Origin: Candidatus Baldrarchaeum yapensis
GTDB lineage: Archaea; Asgardarchaeota; Baldrarchaeia; Baldrarchaeales; Baldrarchaeaceae
Assembly (NCBI GenBank): GCA_016840465.1
Contig: JAEOSH010000042.1
Location: forward strand, 1-21,139
Length of the DNA stretch: 21,139 bases
Reading direction: 5' to 3'
Part shown: positions 7,727-14,695 of the stretch, one piece after another
How the letters are laid out: each line of letters opens with the position of its first letter
How positions within the stretch are numbered: the stretch's first letter is position 1
Made by a program: the position numbers and the translations under genes
The notes under the pieces: generated by a model
Told to the model about the DNA's origin: nothing
Database searches by the model: none
The model's input: only the letters and a program-made list of their open reading frames with translations

Positions 7727-8116
7727 TGCGTTTTTACAGAATACAAAACCGGAATCCGCTTGGAATATGAGAGACATCTTACTGTTATTGTTTGCCAAGA
7801 TATCTGTTCAAAAGAGGCGGGGTTGAAGGAAACCGATTACACAAAATTATGTGAAGGATTCCAAGGGGCTGGGGCCCTCTTTCACACAAAGGTGAGAAGA
7901 ATATTATTTAAGCATTACTAAGAAGGCGCACATAATGCGCTACTTGTGAGCGTTCGGTCGGCGTTTATCATGAGATTTAGTGGTCATATTTCAATTTTGA
8001 ACGGCTCAGGTGAGCAATACATGAGTATCACCGCTTAATCTGGCAATCCAAGCAGAGATTTATCAAGGCCAGCACGCAGGTCTACGGCTACAGTCCCAAG
8101 TGACAGTTTCTAGTCA
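7727..8116. other. Intergenic region after the PIN gene, no supported gene
   Basis: About 390 bases. The PIN frame stays open after its stop for 64 codons (7727-7921), ending KVRRILFKHY, but there is no good start or Shine-Dalgarno. A small hairpin GCGCA/TGCGC lies near 7927-7941. The rest shows neither codon structure nor strong repeats. The amidotransferase ends at 8117 on the opposite strand. Confidence 0.35.
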
Positions 8117-8911
8117 TCACAGGATTTCCTCTAACCTCGGCGTAAGTGAGGAGTCCACCGTCACAAGGGCCCCTAGGGGGATCTCCTTCCAGCTTTCGTC
8201 CTCGGTCATCCTCTCGGACGAAATTATGACAGCTCTTTCTCCGGCTATGGCCTTCGACTCTATAAGCATTCTCGTCTGCTTCGAAACCGTATGTAGCGCG
8301 CGGTGCGACGGGGCCCTTTCGAGGTAATATAACGAGTAGTAATACACATCCACGGGCGCGTATCTGAACGCATAAAGCCGCATTCCATCGCTGAGCACGA
8401 AGTTCAGACCCCTATACTCTCGGCAGTTCTCGATTATCATACCAACGGCACTCCTTATTCCGGCGGAGAGGTCGCCCCCATGTCTATCGGCCTCCTGTAG
8501 TATCAGGTGGAAGTATCGCTCACTATCGGTATCTCCCACAATTCTGCGCTTATACTCATCCTCGAGGACGGTATCCAGCCAATTTCTGTCTATGTGCCCG
8601 TTATGGGCGAAGATGAAGTTCCGATATACGAAAGGATGAGTGTTCTCAATTTTACGCTCACCACAGGTCTTTAACCTCACATGTGCGATTATTATATTCG
8701 ATCGCACTTTTCTAATTACGCTATGCCCGCTTCTGCTCTCAAAAAGGGCGTTTACCTCCTTGTATACCCTTGCGGAGCCAGCCTCATACCACGCGATCCC
8801 CCAGCCGTCCTTGTGCACAAGACTTTGTAGCCTCAGCGATCTGGGCGCCTCGTAAAACGAAAAACTTACATCGACGGGCCTATTGGCGATGAGCCCGAAC
8901 AGACGGCACAT
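8117..8911 (-). CDS. Class II glutamine amidotransferase (YafJ-like)
   Basis: A 264-residue N-terminal-nucleophile glutaminase of the GATase type 2 group. It starts MCRLFGL, so removal of Met exposes catalytic Cys2. Further family motifs follow: DGWGIAWYE, IIAHVRLKT (the substrate-binding Arg region), NTHPFVYRNFIFAHNGHID (Asn and Gly of the oxyanion hole) and DTDSERYFHLIL. It is the size of stand-alone YafJ/DUG3/EgtC-like proteins, which hydrolyse the amide of glutamine or gamma-glutamyl peptides; there is no synthetase domain to take ammonia. Start ATG 8911 has GAGGGAG as Shine-Dalgarno at good spacing. It lies 36 bases after a small membrane protein gene, probably in one operon. The natural substrate is not deducible. 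Confidence 0.92.
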   Translation of the reverse strand: MCRLFGLIANRPVDVSFSFYEAPRSLRLQSLVHKDGWGIAWYEAGSARVYKEVNALFESRSGHSVIRKVRSNIIIAHVRLKTCGERKIENTHPFVYRNFIFAHNGHIDRNWLDTVLEDEYKRRIVGDTDSERYFHLILQEADRHGGDLSAGIRSAVGMIIENCREYRGLNFVLSDGMRLYAFRYAPVDVYYYSLYYLERAPSHRALHTVSKQTRMLIESKAIAGERAVIISSERMTEDESWKEIPLGALVTVDSSLTPRLEEIL

Positions 8912-8947
8912 GGTTCTCCCTCATAAAAAATAAAGTGGAGAGGGTAT

Positions 8948-9400
8948 CTACTTTGGCGGGGTCGGGAAGAGGAACGTCCTCACCAGAGTCATCACCGGGG
9001 AAAGTACCAACACGAAGCCCAAGATTATTCCGAGTAGTCCAAGCACGAGCACCACGTAGAGCAGTATGCAGATGCACTCCTTGATCGCCGCGATCGCGAA
9101 TGGCACCATCACGAGTATATAGCCCACCACGCCGAGTGAAAGTCCCGCCGGTATTCCGGCCTCGAACTTCCCCTTAGGTAGCATGTTTGCGCCTGCAATT
9201 ATCGACACTCCTCCTATTATCCCGAGGATTCCTGCAAATATCAACATGTACGCCGCCGATGCCATTTCCTCTTTAGGAAGATAAACGGCGGCCCCATCTA
9301 TCAGCGCAAGCAACCCAGCGATCAAGAAGAGCACGCCCGTGCCCATCGCCGCACCTTTGAACTGCTTTGCCAGTTTTTCCCTCTCCTTCGGCGCCAGCAT
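8948..9400 (-). CDS. Four-helix small membrane protein, unknown function
   Basis: A 150-residue protein: a basic N-terminal stretch (residues 4-15) followed by about four hydrophobic segments (roughly 18-38, 47-69, 83-106, 108-134) rich in Gly, Ala, Leu and Ile, and a short tail ending TPPK. The third hairpin has KECICILLY with two cysteines at the membrane edge. I do not recognise the family. The start ATG 9400 has a strong Shine-Dalgarno (GGAGAGGAGAG), and a TATA-like TTTTATTTAATCC lies about 50 bases upstream (about 9447-9459), so this is a first gene. The amidotransferase follows after 47 bases, so the two are probably co-transcribed. Confidence 0.8.
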   Translation of the reverse strand: MLAPKEREKLAKQFKGAAMGTGVLFLIAGLLALIDGAAVYLPKEEMASAAYMLIFAGILGIIGGVSIIAGANMLPKGKFEAGIPAGLSLGVVGYILVMVPFAIAAIKECICILLYVVLVLGLLGIILGFVLVLSPVMTLVRTFLFPTPPK

Positions 9401-9446
9401 CCAACTCTCCTCTCCTTCCTAGTTTGGGAAATATGATACGATGACG

Positions 9447-9459
9447 GATTAAATAAAAC
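9447..9459 (-). promoter_or_regulatory. TATA-like promoter for the membrane protein/amidotransferase operon
   Basis: On the minus strand TTTTATTTAATCC lies about 50 bases before ATG 9400. It is the most AT-rich box in the leader, and at the usual 25-base spacing it would give a leader of roughly 25 bases that includes the Shine-Dalgarno. Confidence 0.5.
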
Positions 9460-9463
9460 TATC

Positions 9464-9959
9464 GTAGCGATCATGGATAGTTCGGGGGACTATGCCAGAG
9501 TCCTCACGTGCCTAGGAGCAAGCCGTATCCTCCTTACTCGCAATTAGTAAGCCGCTTGTGCACGATGTGGACTCCCCCTCAAATGATCAAAGTACCGCCA
9601 TGGATGTTGAATAATTCCCGTTATCTGGCCTCAGCGGTGGCGTATTTATTATTCCCTCCCCCATCAGCGTGTTCGGAGATTTTTCGAGCATTAAGTGACA
9701 AATATGATTAAAAGCTTCTTCGACCGGCGTCCCGATTCTTGCAAGAGACGTCCGAGCATAGTGCCTTTTCACCGCACTCATATTCTTCTTTAAACATTCG
9801 GTTACAAAACCCCGGTGTCGATCTCGATAATAACGTGACCTGTAACAGGGGCTCTTATCTTTCAAGAGGAGCGGTTGCCACATACGGATCGTACTCCTTA
9901 ACTGGCACTACCGCACATGGCGGAGTCCAATTCCCTTGACATCCGCAACCATCGAGACT
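9464..9959. other. Degenerate region, fragments of coding-like sequence, no intact gene
   Basis: About 500 bases between the membrane-protein promoter and the next supported frame. On the minus strand, short coding-like pieces appear in alternating frames, for example VVPVKEYDPYVATAPLE near 9865-9915, GHVIIEIDTGVL near 9810-9845 and NIHGGTLII near 9590-9615, each soon broken by stops. A 98-codon minus frame (9587-9883) crosses the area but its composition is unlike the neighbouring genes. I read this as an old pseudogene too decayed to name. Confidence 0.35.
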
Positions 9960-10124
9960 TCAGTTGCCAGGAATGAATTTCCGCAACGCCGCTTTTAATT
10001 CGTCACCAAATTTCTCCGGTAAATGCTTCAGGAAAAATGTTTCGAAGTGCGTATCTGCAACTGTGGCGTCCCTTGTGCTATCTCCACAGATATCGGCATT
10101 TTCATCGTATTTATAATCGTGCAC
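9960..10124 (-). CDS. Possible short ORF or gene remnant, 54 aa
   Basis: On the minus strand a frame from GTG 10124 to TGA at 9960 encodes a soluble, coding-like 54-residue product, including HDYKYDENADICGD and a C terminus FLKHLPEKFGDELKAALRKF plus IPGN. The frame is open for a further 13 codons upstream to a TAA. GGAG precedes the GTG. The amphipathic C-terminal helix looks like real protein rather than shadow coding, and no gene overlaps it. It may be the C-terminal remnant of a longer gene whose 5' part is lost. I do not recognise the family. Confidence 0.35.
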   Translation of the reverse strand: MHDYKYDENADICGDSTRDATVADTHFETFFLKHLPEKFGDELKAALRKFIPGN

Positions 10125-10160
10125 TCCGACGCTCCGCGCCCCGTTCTCGAGAAAACCAAA

Positions 10161-10173
10161 ATTTTAATTTTAT
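10161..10173 (+). promoter_or_regulatory. TATA-like box for the DedA operon
   Basis: ATTTTAATTTTAT lies about 40 bases before ATG 10211, the only strongly AT-rich box in this leader. It fits an archaeal TATA element with a leader of roughly 20 bases. The sequence is near-palindromic and may also serve the short minus-strand frame at 9960-10124. Confidence 0.45.
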
Positions 10174-10210
10174 CCTTCTGCGTAATGTCTCTAACCCCCA
10201 CTCGGTGTGA

Positions 10211-10489
10211 ATGATGAAGTGGGCGGAAGTTTGGATCGGTGGCAAGAGAACCGGTGGTACCCATCGGGTTCCGATGATGTTAAGGGTCGAGGTAGCGGTT
10301 CCTAGAAACGTTGATATGCCCGCAGGCTTCAGGTTCATGGGAGTACTCGGTGATGGAAGGAGGCTCTTCGTATCGAGATGGGAGGAGGATCCGACCGCCG
10401 TGAGGGAAGAGGTTTTAGTGCTGGTTCAGCATTTTATGAGGCGGGGCGTGAAGGTCAGCGTCTTCAACTCCATAAGAAGGATAAGGTAA
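10211..10489 (+). CDS. Small soluble protein of unknown function (92 aa)
   Basis: A 92-residue basic protein with no membrane segment: predicted strands around residues 22-32 (LRVEVAVP) and 42-56 (FMGVLGDGRRLFVSRW), then a helix at about 62-78 (DPTAVREEVLVLVQHFMRR) and a final strand VKVSVF. I do not recognise it. Support for it as a gene: Shine-Dalgarno-like GGTGTGA before the tandem ATG ATG at 10211/10214, a TATA-like box at 10161, and only 9 bases between its stop and the next start. It seems to lead the DedA-DUF445 operon. Confidence 0.65.
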   Translation: MMKWAEVWIGGKRTGGTHRVPMMLRVEVAVPRNVDMPAGFRFMGVLGDGRRLFVSRWEEDPTAVREEVLVLVQHFMRRGVKVSVFNSIRRIR

Positions 10490-10498
10490 GGTGTCAGA

Positions 10499-11269
10499 AT
10501 GCCGTTAAGTGTCAATGGCGGTGGACAAAAGCCCGATGCCGCGCATCTAATCGCGGTGGATAGGTACCTCCTCTTCTTGATAGCCGTATCTTTGGGCATC
10601 GTTACCGCCACCGCCACCTTACCTATTTTTGAAAGCCTGCACTTCGGCATCGTCGAGTGGCTGGCAAACTTCGCAGTAGAGGTAATAGCAACGGCGGGCT
10701 ATCCCGGGGTTTTCTTTTTGATGCTGTTGGAAAGCGCGTTGGTGCCCATACCCAGTGAGGTGATCATGCCGTTCTCGGGGTACCTTTGCTATACGGGGCT
10801 CTTCGATTTCACAACGATAGTCCTCATGGGGGCACTGGGAAATCTAGCCGGTTCGTTAGTGGCGTACTTCCTAGGTTTAAAGTACGGGCGCGCGTTCATA
10901 GAAAAATACGGGCGTTATCTCCTGCTAAAGCGCGAGGTGCTCGACATCTGCGAGCGCCTGTTTGAGAGGTACGGGGACGTGATAGTCCTAGTTTCAAGGA
11001 TGCTTCCGGTCGTTAGAACGTATATATCCCTGCCCGCAGGCCTCGGCAGAATGAATCTGATACATTTCATCGTATATACGTTCGTGGGGTCGGTACCTTG
11101 GTGCATATTGCTGGCGTACATAGGATTCATGCTAGGACCCTATTGGGACTCGATGCTTTCATTCTTCAGGAAGTTGGACATCGCTGTCATAGTGATAGGA
11201 GTGATGGCGGTAGGATATCTCCTGTTCAGGTATAAATCTCAACATATCCCTGAGGGAGGATCACGCTGA
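10499..11269 (+). CDS. DedA family membrane protein
   Basis: A 256-residue protein of the DedA (SNARE-associated, PF09335-type) family of half-transporter-like membrane proteins, linked elsewhere to undecaprenyl-phosphate or phospholipid translocation and membrane potential homeostasis. Family motifs are intact: the re-entrant loop ESALVPIPSE (residues 78-87), then GALGNLAGSLVAYFLG with KYG, FERYGD (155-160), SRMLPVVRTY (166-175, with Arg167, Pro170, Arg173), PAGLGRMN and the GSVPW segment. An additional hydrophobic segment precedes the core at about residues 22-40. Its TGA shares one base with the ATG of the DUF445 gene, so the two are translationally coupled. In archaea the lipid carrier would differ (dolichyl phosphate or archaeal lipids); that is inference. 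Confidence 0.93.
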   Translation: MPLSVNGGGQKPDAAHLIAVDRYLLFLIAVSLGIVTATATLPIFESLHFGIVEWLANFAVEVIATAGYPGVFFLMLLESALVPIPSEVIMPFSGYLCYTGLFDFTTIVLMGALGNLAGSLVAYFLGLKYGRAFIEKYGRYLLLKREVLDICERLFERYGDVIVLVSRMLPVVRTYISLPAGLGRMNLIHFIVYTFVGSVPWCILLAYIGFMLGPYWDSMLSFFRKLDIAVIVIGVMAVGYLLFRYKSQHIPEGGSR

Positions 11270-12045
11270 TGTTTTGGGTATTAGTTCCCGTGCTGATCGA
11301 AGGCATCGGGGTGACTGCACTGAAATTTGTTGAAATCTTCCTAGTTCTGGGAAATACATCTGCAAATGATAGTAACCCGCGCGACGCAATGGCTCTGAGG
11401 TTATTTAAGGTACTTGTAATAGTACTCGGAGTGTTCGTGTTCTGCATGTTCCTTTACATTTCTGGAGCCGGCGCTGCCTTTCTCGAAATGGGATTGTTGC
11501 CGAAACTACTGATCGGAATGTTTTTCGGCGCATTTATCGGATACTCTGCGAACAGAGTTGCGATATGGATGTTGTTCCACCCGGCGAGACCCATAAACCT
11601 GGGTCCCTTCAAGATCCAAGGAATAATTCCGAAAAGGAAGAGGATGCTGGGAGAGAGGCTTGCAGATCTCGTGGCGAGGGACTTCCTATCCGGTGGTGAG
11701 ATAGTCCAGATAGTTGAGACCGCGCAGAGAACAGCACTCAGGAGAATGATATCCGACAGGATAAGCACTCTCCCCCTCCCTCGGGGAATGAGAGAGGGAC
11801 TCGTGGACTTCTTATGTGGCATAATCAGTGAAATAACAAAACGGTATCTGGAGGGACTCAAGGACCATATAGACGTACGCTCTTTTATAATACAGAAGAT
11901 AGAGTCCGTAAGCGATGAGGACTTCGACAGGATATTTAAGGAGGCGGTCGGCCGAGAACTGAAGTATATTTCGATAAACGATGCGCTTCTCGGAGCGATT
12001 GTCGGCATAGTGGAAATACTCGTGCTGGGCACAATACTGCATTAA
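11269..12045 (+). CDS. DUF445 family membrane protein
   Basis: A 258-residue protein with two hydrophobic segments near the N terminus (about 1-28 and 44-66), then FFGAFIGYSANRVAIWMLFHP (residues 85-105), the family hallmark GY-x-x-N-x-x-AI-x-MLF-x-P. PFKIQGIIPKRKRMLGERLA follows (the conserved GxIPKRK turn), then a long helical soluble part, and a last hydrophobic segment at about 240-256. DUF445/YheB-like proteins have no settled biochemical role. Start ATG 11269 overlaps the upstream DedA stop in the string TGATG. The coupling suggests the two act together in the membrane. The gene is convergent with 12078 and there is only a 32-base spacer. Confidence 0.88.
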   Translation: MFWVLVPVLIEGIGVTALKFVEIFLVLGNTSANDSNPRDAMALRLFKVLVIVLGVFVFCMFLYISGAGAAFLEMGLLPKLLIGMFFGAFIGYSANRVAIWMLFHPARPINLGPFKIQGIIPKRKRMLGERLADLVARDFLSGGEIVQIVETAQRTALRRMISDRISTLPLPRGMREGLVDFLCGIISEITKRYLEGLKDHIDVRSFIIQKIESVSDEDFDRIFKEAVGRELKYISINDALLGAIVGIVEILVLGTILH

Positions 12046-12077
12046 AAAAATAAGGGAGCGATTGTGATAAGGTGTAA

Positions 12078-12710
12078 TTACTCTTTGAGGAACTTCTTCC
12101 AGTGGCCTCTCGTCAATTTAGAGAATCCATACGTGATGATGGGGTAAATGGCGAAGAGCATTATTGCGAAGATGTTCCACATAAACCCCGCGTTCCACGG
12201 ATCGGTAACTATTGTCTTCACAGTGGCTTTTCCTACCAGCTCTACCCCGACCATGTTCAGGAAGGAGTTCCACATGAAGTATGTACCACCTATTCCGTCC
12301 GCTGGCATTCCCCCAAACGGCAGGAGTTTGTCTCCCGCTATGTAACCTATTAGCGCTATTATCGGCGCCAGAACGACGTCTATTACGAAGAAAATCAGCA
12401 GGAGCACCGGAAACAGTAGGTACACGTATTTGTTCCTCATGAACCAGTAGAAAACAAGTGTCCCTAGCACGGCCCCTATCAGCGCTATCCCGAACGCAAG
12501 TGGTATGTTTTCCAGTGCCCTTATCCTCCACATGTTGCAGTACAGCGGAACCGCCGCCTGCCACCATCCTATCGACAAAATCCATGCCCACAGGCGCGAC
12601 CCCCTCTCCAAGGTCTTCATAACTCTTTCGTTTATCTCCATGGGGCAGAAAATGTAAGGGAACAGAAGCCCCAGAATCGCGAGTACTATTAGGTCGAGAA
12701 GGAAGGCCAT
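12078..12710 (-). CDS. Polytopic membrane protein, paralogue of its upstream neighbour (unknown family)
   Basis: A 210-residue protein with about six hydrophobic segments and a basic tail (RGHWKKFLKE). It is homologous to the product of 12722-13219: DLIVLAILGLLFPY matches DLVVLFVLGLIGPF, WAWILSIGWWQAAVPL matches WSFFWSICMWQVTVPL, and near the C terminus AIYPIITYGFSKLTR matches VIYPIIAYIGTEVTR. Relative to the paralogue it carries an extra roughly 45-residue middle section (LPFGGMPADGIGGTYFMWNS onward). The W-Q-x-x-VPL segment is the most conserved. The start ATG 12710 follows the neighbour's stop by 11 bases with a Shine-Dalgarno in the gap. Last gene of the SDR operon. Family not recognised; a role in lipid or isoprenoid handling is only a guess from the SDR partner. 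Confidence 0.85.
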   Translation of the reverse strand: MAFLLDLIVLAILGLLFPYIFCPMEINERVMKTLERGSRLWAWILSIGWWQAAVPLYCNMWRIRALENIPLAFGIALIGAVLGTLVFYWFMRNKYVYLLFPVLLLIFFVIDVVLAPIIALIGYIAGDKLLPFGGMPADGIGGTYFMWNSFLNMVGVELVGKATVKTIVTDPWNAGFMWNIFAIMLFAIYPIITYGFSKLTRGHWKKFLKE

Positions 12711-12721
12711 GACCTCACCCC

Positions 12722-13219
12722 CTACTTCTTTCTCATACCCCGTTTGACCTCGATATACCTTCTGGTTACCTCCGTTCCAATGTATGCGATTATCGGATAT
12801 ATCACGAACACCACGACTTCGAACGCAAGGTCTCCCAGGGGGATGAGATTACATTTGAGCTCCTGCATGCCCAGCATCAGCATTGCTTCCCACACTATTG
12901 CGTTCGCTATGAAGAGATCCAGCCACATTATCGCGAACATCGCAAGTCCGGGCCACACGCTTCCATAGTATACTGTGAACATCAGCCCTATGACGGCAGC
13001 GGCAATGAATGCGCTGAGCACGATGCTCGGGAATCCTCTCCAAAGCCCGAGCACCAGTGGAACGGTCACCTGCCACATGCAGATGGACCAGAAGAATGAC
13101 CAGCGCACCAGCCCGCGCTTCCAATACGGTATTGCACCGGGCAACGGGTACACGGGTTGCGTCAGGAAGGGGCCTATGAGTCCTAGTACGAACAGAACTA
13201 CTAGATCAACCACTAACAT
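12722..13219 (-). CDS. Polytopic membrane protein, paralogue of its downstream neighbour (unknown family)
   Basis: A 165-residue protein with about five hydrophobic segments and a strongly basic tail (RRYIEVKRGMRKK), so the C terminus is probably cytoplasmic. Conserved with the next gene are the DLVVLFVLGL opening, the WSICMWQVTVPL segment, an acidic residue inside a later helix (MWLDLFIAN matching FFVIDVVLAP) and the VIYPIIAY segment. A membrane-embedded Asp in both paralogues may be functional. The ATG at 13219 lies inside the 3' end of the SDR gene, overlapping it by 14 bases, which implies translational coupling. GGGGG about six bases upstream is a fair Shine-Dalgarno. I cannot name the family. 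Confidence 0.85.
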   Translation of the reverse strand: MLVVDLVVLFVLGLIGPFLTQPVYPLPGAIPYWKRGLVRWSFFWSICMWQVTVPLVLGLWRGFPSIVLSAFIAAAVIGLMFTVYYGSVWPGLAMFAIMWLDLFIANAIVWEAMLMLGMQELKCNLIPLGDLAFEVVVFVIYPIIAYIGTEVTRRYIEVKRGMRKK

Positions 13220-14378
13220 GTGCTACCCCCGCCTCCTTCTTCAACTCCTCCAGCATCTTGTGGCCTTTCGGCGCAAGAATTCCAGAGTCCTTTAGGGCCT
13301 CTAGAATTCCTACCTTGAAGTCCGGGTACTTGAACTTGTACCCGAGAGCCTTTATCTTCGAGTTGTCGAATATCAGCGAGTTGAATATCATGTTCAGCTC
13401 CTCGACTGTGAACTGGTGGGGCCATCCTCCGAAGAATCGGGGAATCCAGTCCATCAGGTAGAGGGCCTTCAACCCCATCTTCACTAGGCGGTCACTTGGG
13501 CATAACCACTTCAGCGGAGTTTCGAGCACCGCGTCCGCGCCGAAGGACAGCATATCCTGTATTGTCATCTCCGTGTCGAAGTTCAAGTTGAAGGCCTCAC
13601 CCTTCGCCTTCTCGTGGTTCTCGGCAAGGAAGATGGCCGCCTCTATCACATCCTCCAGGTGCACTATCGCCTTGTATCTTATCGGCTTTCTATAGAAGAG
13701 CATCCATCCTCTAAGTGCCTTCACAAATTTCCCTAGGGGTATTCCATAGAGCCCGAGGGCGAACCAGTGGGGTATCTTGTTGACGCTGTACACCCTACCA
13801 TATCCGAACGTTCCCGGACCTATTACCGTCCCTAACCTCATTATGATTATTGGTAGCCCTCTCTCCTCATAGTACTTCCAGCAGACCTTCTCCTCCTCAA
13901 CCTTCGCCGCAAGATACGAGAACTTCAGGTTCTCCTCGTGCTTTGGATCGGGATTATTTGGATCGCCGGGAAGTGGGTGATCCTCCTTTATCGGGAAGCA
14001 TTCCGGGCGATGGTGCAAATATCCATAAACGACCTCACTGCTCCACGTGACAACCGCTTTGGGCGCGCCCCTCGCCGCCTCCTCCAAAACATTTTCCGTC
14101 AATTGCTTTGTTATCCTAATCATAAGATCTCTAGGCGCGCCGAAATGGAAGATCGCGGCCGTATGAAATATGTACTCTGCATCTTCGAACGCCCCCTTTA
14201 TCGCCTCTCTGTCCGAAAGGTCTGCCTTGAACATCTCTACGTTTTCCAACCCCTCCAGTTTGTTCCACCGTGCGCCCGGTAGGTCTATCGCCCTCACCCG
14301 ATATCCCCGCTCCACCAACCTCTTAACAAGTAAAGCCCCTTGGAAGCCACATGCTCCCGTCACAACTGCAAGCGACAT
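13206..14378 (-). CDS. Extended SDR: NAD-dependent epimerase / 3-beta-hydroxysteroid dehydrogenase-like
   Basis: A 390-residue extended short-chain dehydrogenase. It has the Rossmann motif TGACGFQG (residues 7-14), an acidic residue ending the second strand (Asp32, so NAD is favoured over NADP), ADLSD at 52-56, HTAA at 72-75, catalytic Ser in TWSSEVVYGY (111-120) and the Tyr-Lys pair in YLAAK (Tyr155, Lys159). The RLGTVIGPG stretch is typical of the epimerase/3-beta-HSD branch. The C-terminal half has hydrophobic patches (ALYLMDWIPRFFGG) that might contact the membrane. The reaction is oxidation or epimerisation of a hydroxyl on a sugar nucleotide, sterol-like or isoprenoid substrate; which one is unknown. 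Start ATG 14378 has a strong GAGGAGGTT. First gene of an operon with two membrane proteins. Confidence 0.92.
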   Translation of the reverse strand: MSLAVVTGACGFQGALLVKRLVERGYRVRAIDLPGARWNKLEGLENVEMFKADLSDREAIKGAFEDAEYIFHTAAIFHFGAPRDLMIRITKQLTENVLEEAARGAPKAVVTWSSEVVYGYLHHRPECFPIKEDHPLPGDPNNPDPKHEENLKFSYLAAKVEEEKVCWKYYEERGLPIIIMRLGTVIGPGTFGYGRVYSVNKIPHWFALGLYGIPLGKFVKALRGWMLFYRKPIRYKAIVHLEDVIEAAIFLAENHEKAKGEAFNLNFDTEMTIQDMLSFGADAVLETPLKWLCPSDRLVKMGLKALYLMDWIPRFFGGWPHQFTVEELNMIFNSLIFDNSKIKALGYKFKYPDFKVGILEALKDSGILAPKGHKMLEELKKEAGVAHVSG

Positions 14379-14411
14379 CTTAGAACCTCCTCTGAACCTC
14401 CAGCCCTTACC

Positions 14412-14450
14412 ACCATTACGGAGAAAATGGTAAACCCCATGATATATAAA
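14412..14450 (-). promoter_or_regulatory. Promoter and dyad operator candidate of the SDR operon
   Basis: On the minus strand a TATA box TTTATATATC (14441-14450) lies about 65 bases before ATG 14378. At the usual 25-base spacing transcription would begin near 14416-14420, inside a dyad ACCATT-N8-AATGGT at 14412-14431. A repressor bound there would cover the start site. The Shine-Dalgarno region follows. Confidence 0.5.
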
Positions 14451-14578
14451 GTCTTCGTGTATAAGGTGCCGTCATGGGAAAATCGCCGGAGATAATTCTC
14501 CAAATCTGAAAAGTTTCACCTTTTCAACCGATCAATCTTTTCGGCTTTCCGACGGTATGAAAAATCGCACTCATTGGT

Positions 14579-14645
14579 TACGGAGACTTACCTCTCCGTA
14601 GCACCTATTCGTCGTATAGGTCAGAGGATCCGTCGCACATCGTGC
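14579..14645 (+). other. Three consecutive hairpins upstream of a broken membrane gene
   Basis: Adjacent inverted repeats: TACGGAGA/TCTCCGTA with a 6-base loop (14579-14600, 8 bp perfect), ACCTAT/ATAGGT with a 7-base loop (14603-14621) and GCAC/GTGC around ATC (about 14635-14645). A further GGAGA/TCTCC pair lies upstream near 14489-14502. They sit in the 317-base gap between the SDR operon and the relic at 14696, and could be a small RNA or a structured leader. No protein-coding frame covers them convincingly. Confidence 0.35.
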
Positions 14646-14695
14646 CGCTGGGCAAATAATAGTTATATTTGGGGCGCAGAGTTAGGGATGGAGGA

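Noticed and set aside
7727-7921. 64-codon open frame directly after the PIN stop, with possible TTG start at 7760
   Set aside because: No Shine-Dalgarno, no ATG or GTG, no recognised motif; chance openness is plausible at this length.
9587-9883. 98-codon minus-strand frame as a gene or transposase
   Set aside because: No catalytic motif, no inverted repeats around it, and better coding-like pieces occur in the other two minus frames.
11454-12032. 192-codon minus-strand frame opposite the DUF445 gene
   Set aside because: Shadow of the plus-strand gene: the DUF445 hallmark lies on the plus strand and the minus translation is Ser/Ile-rich without motifs.
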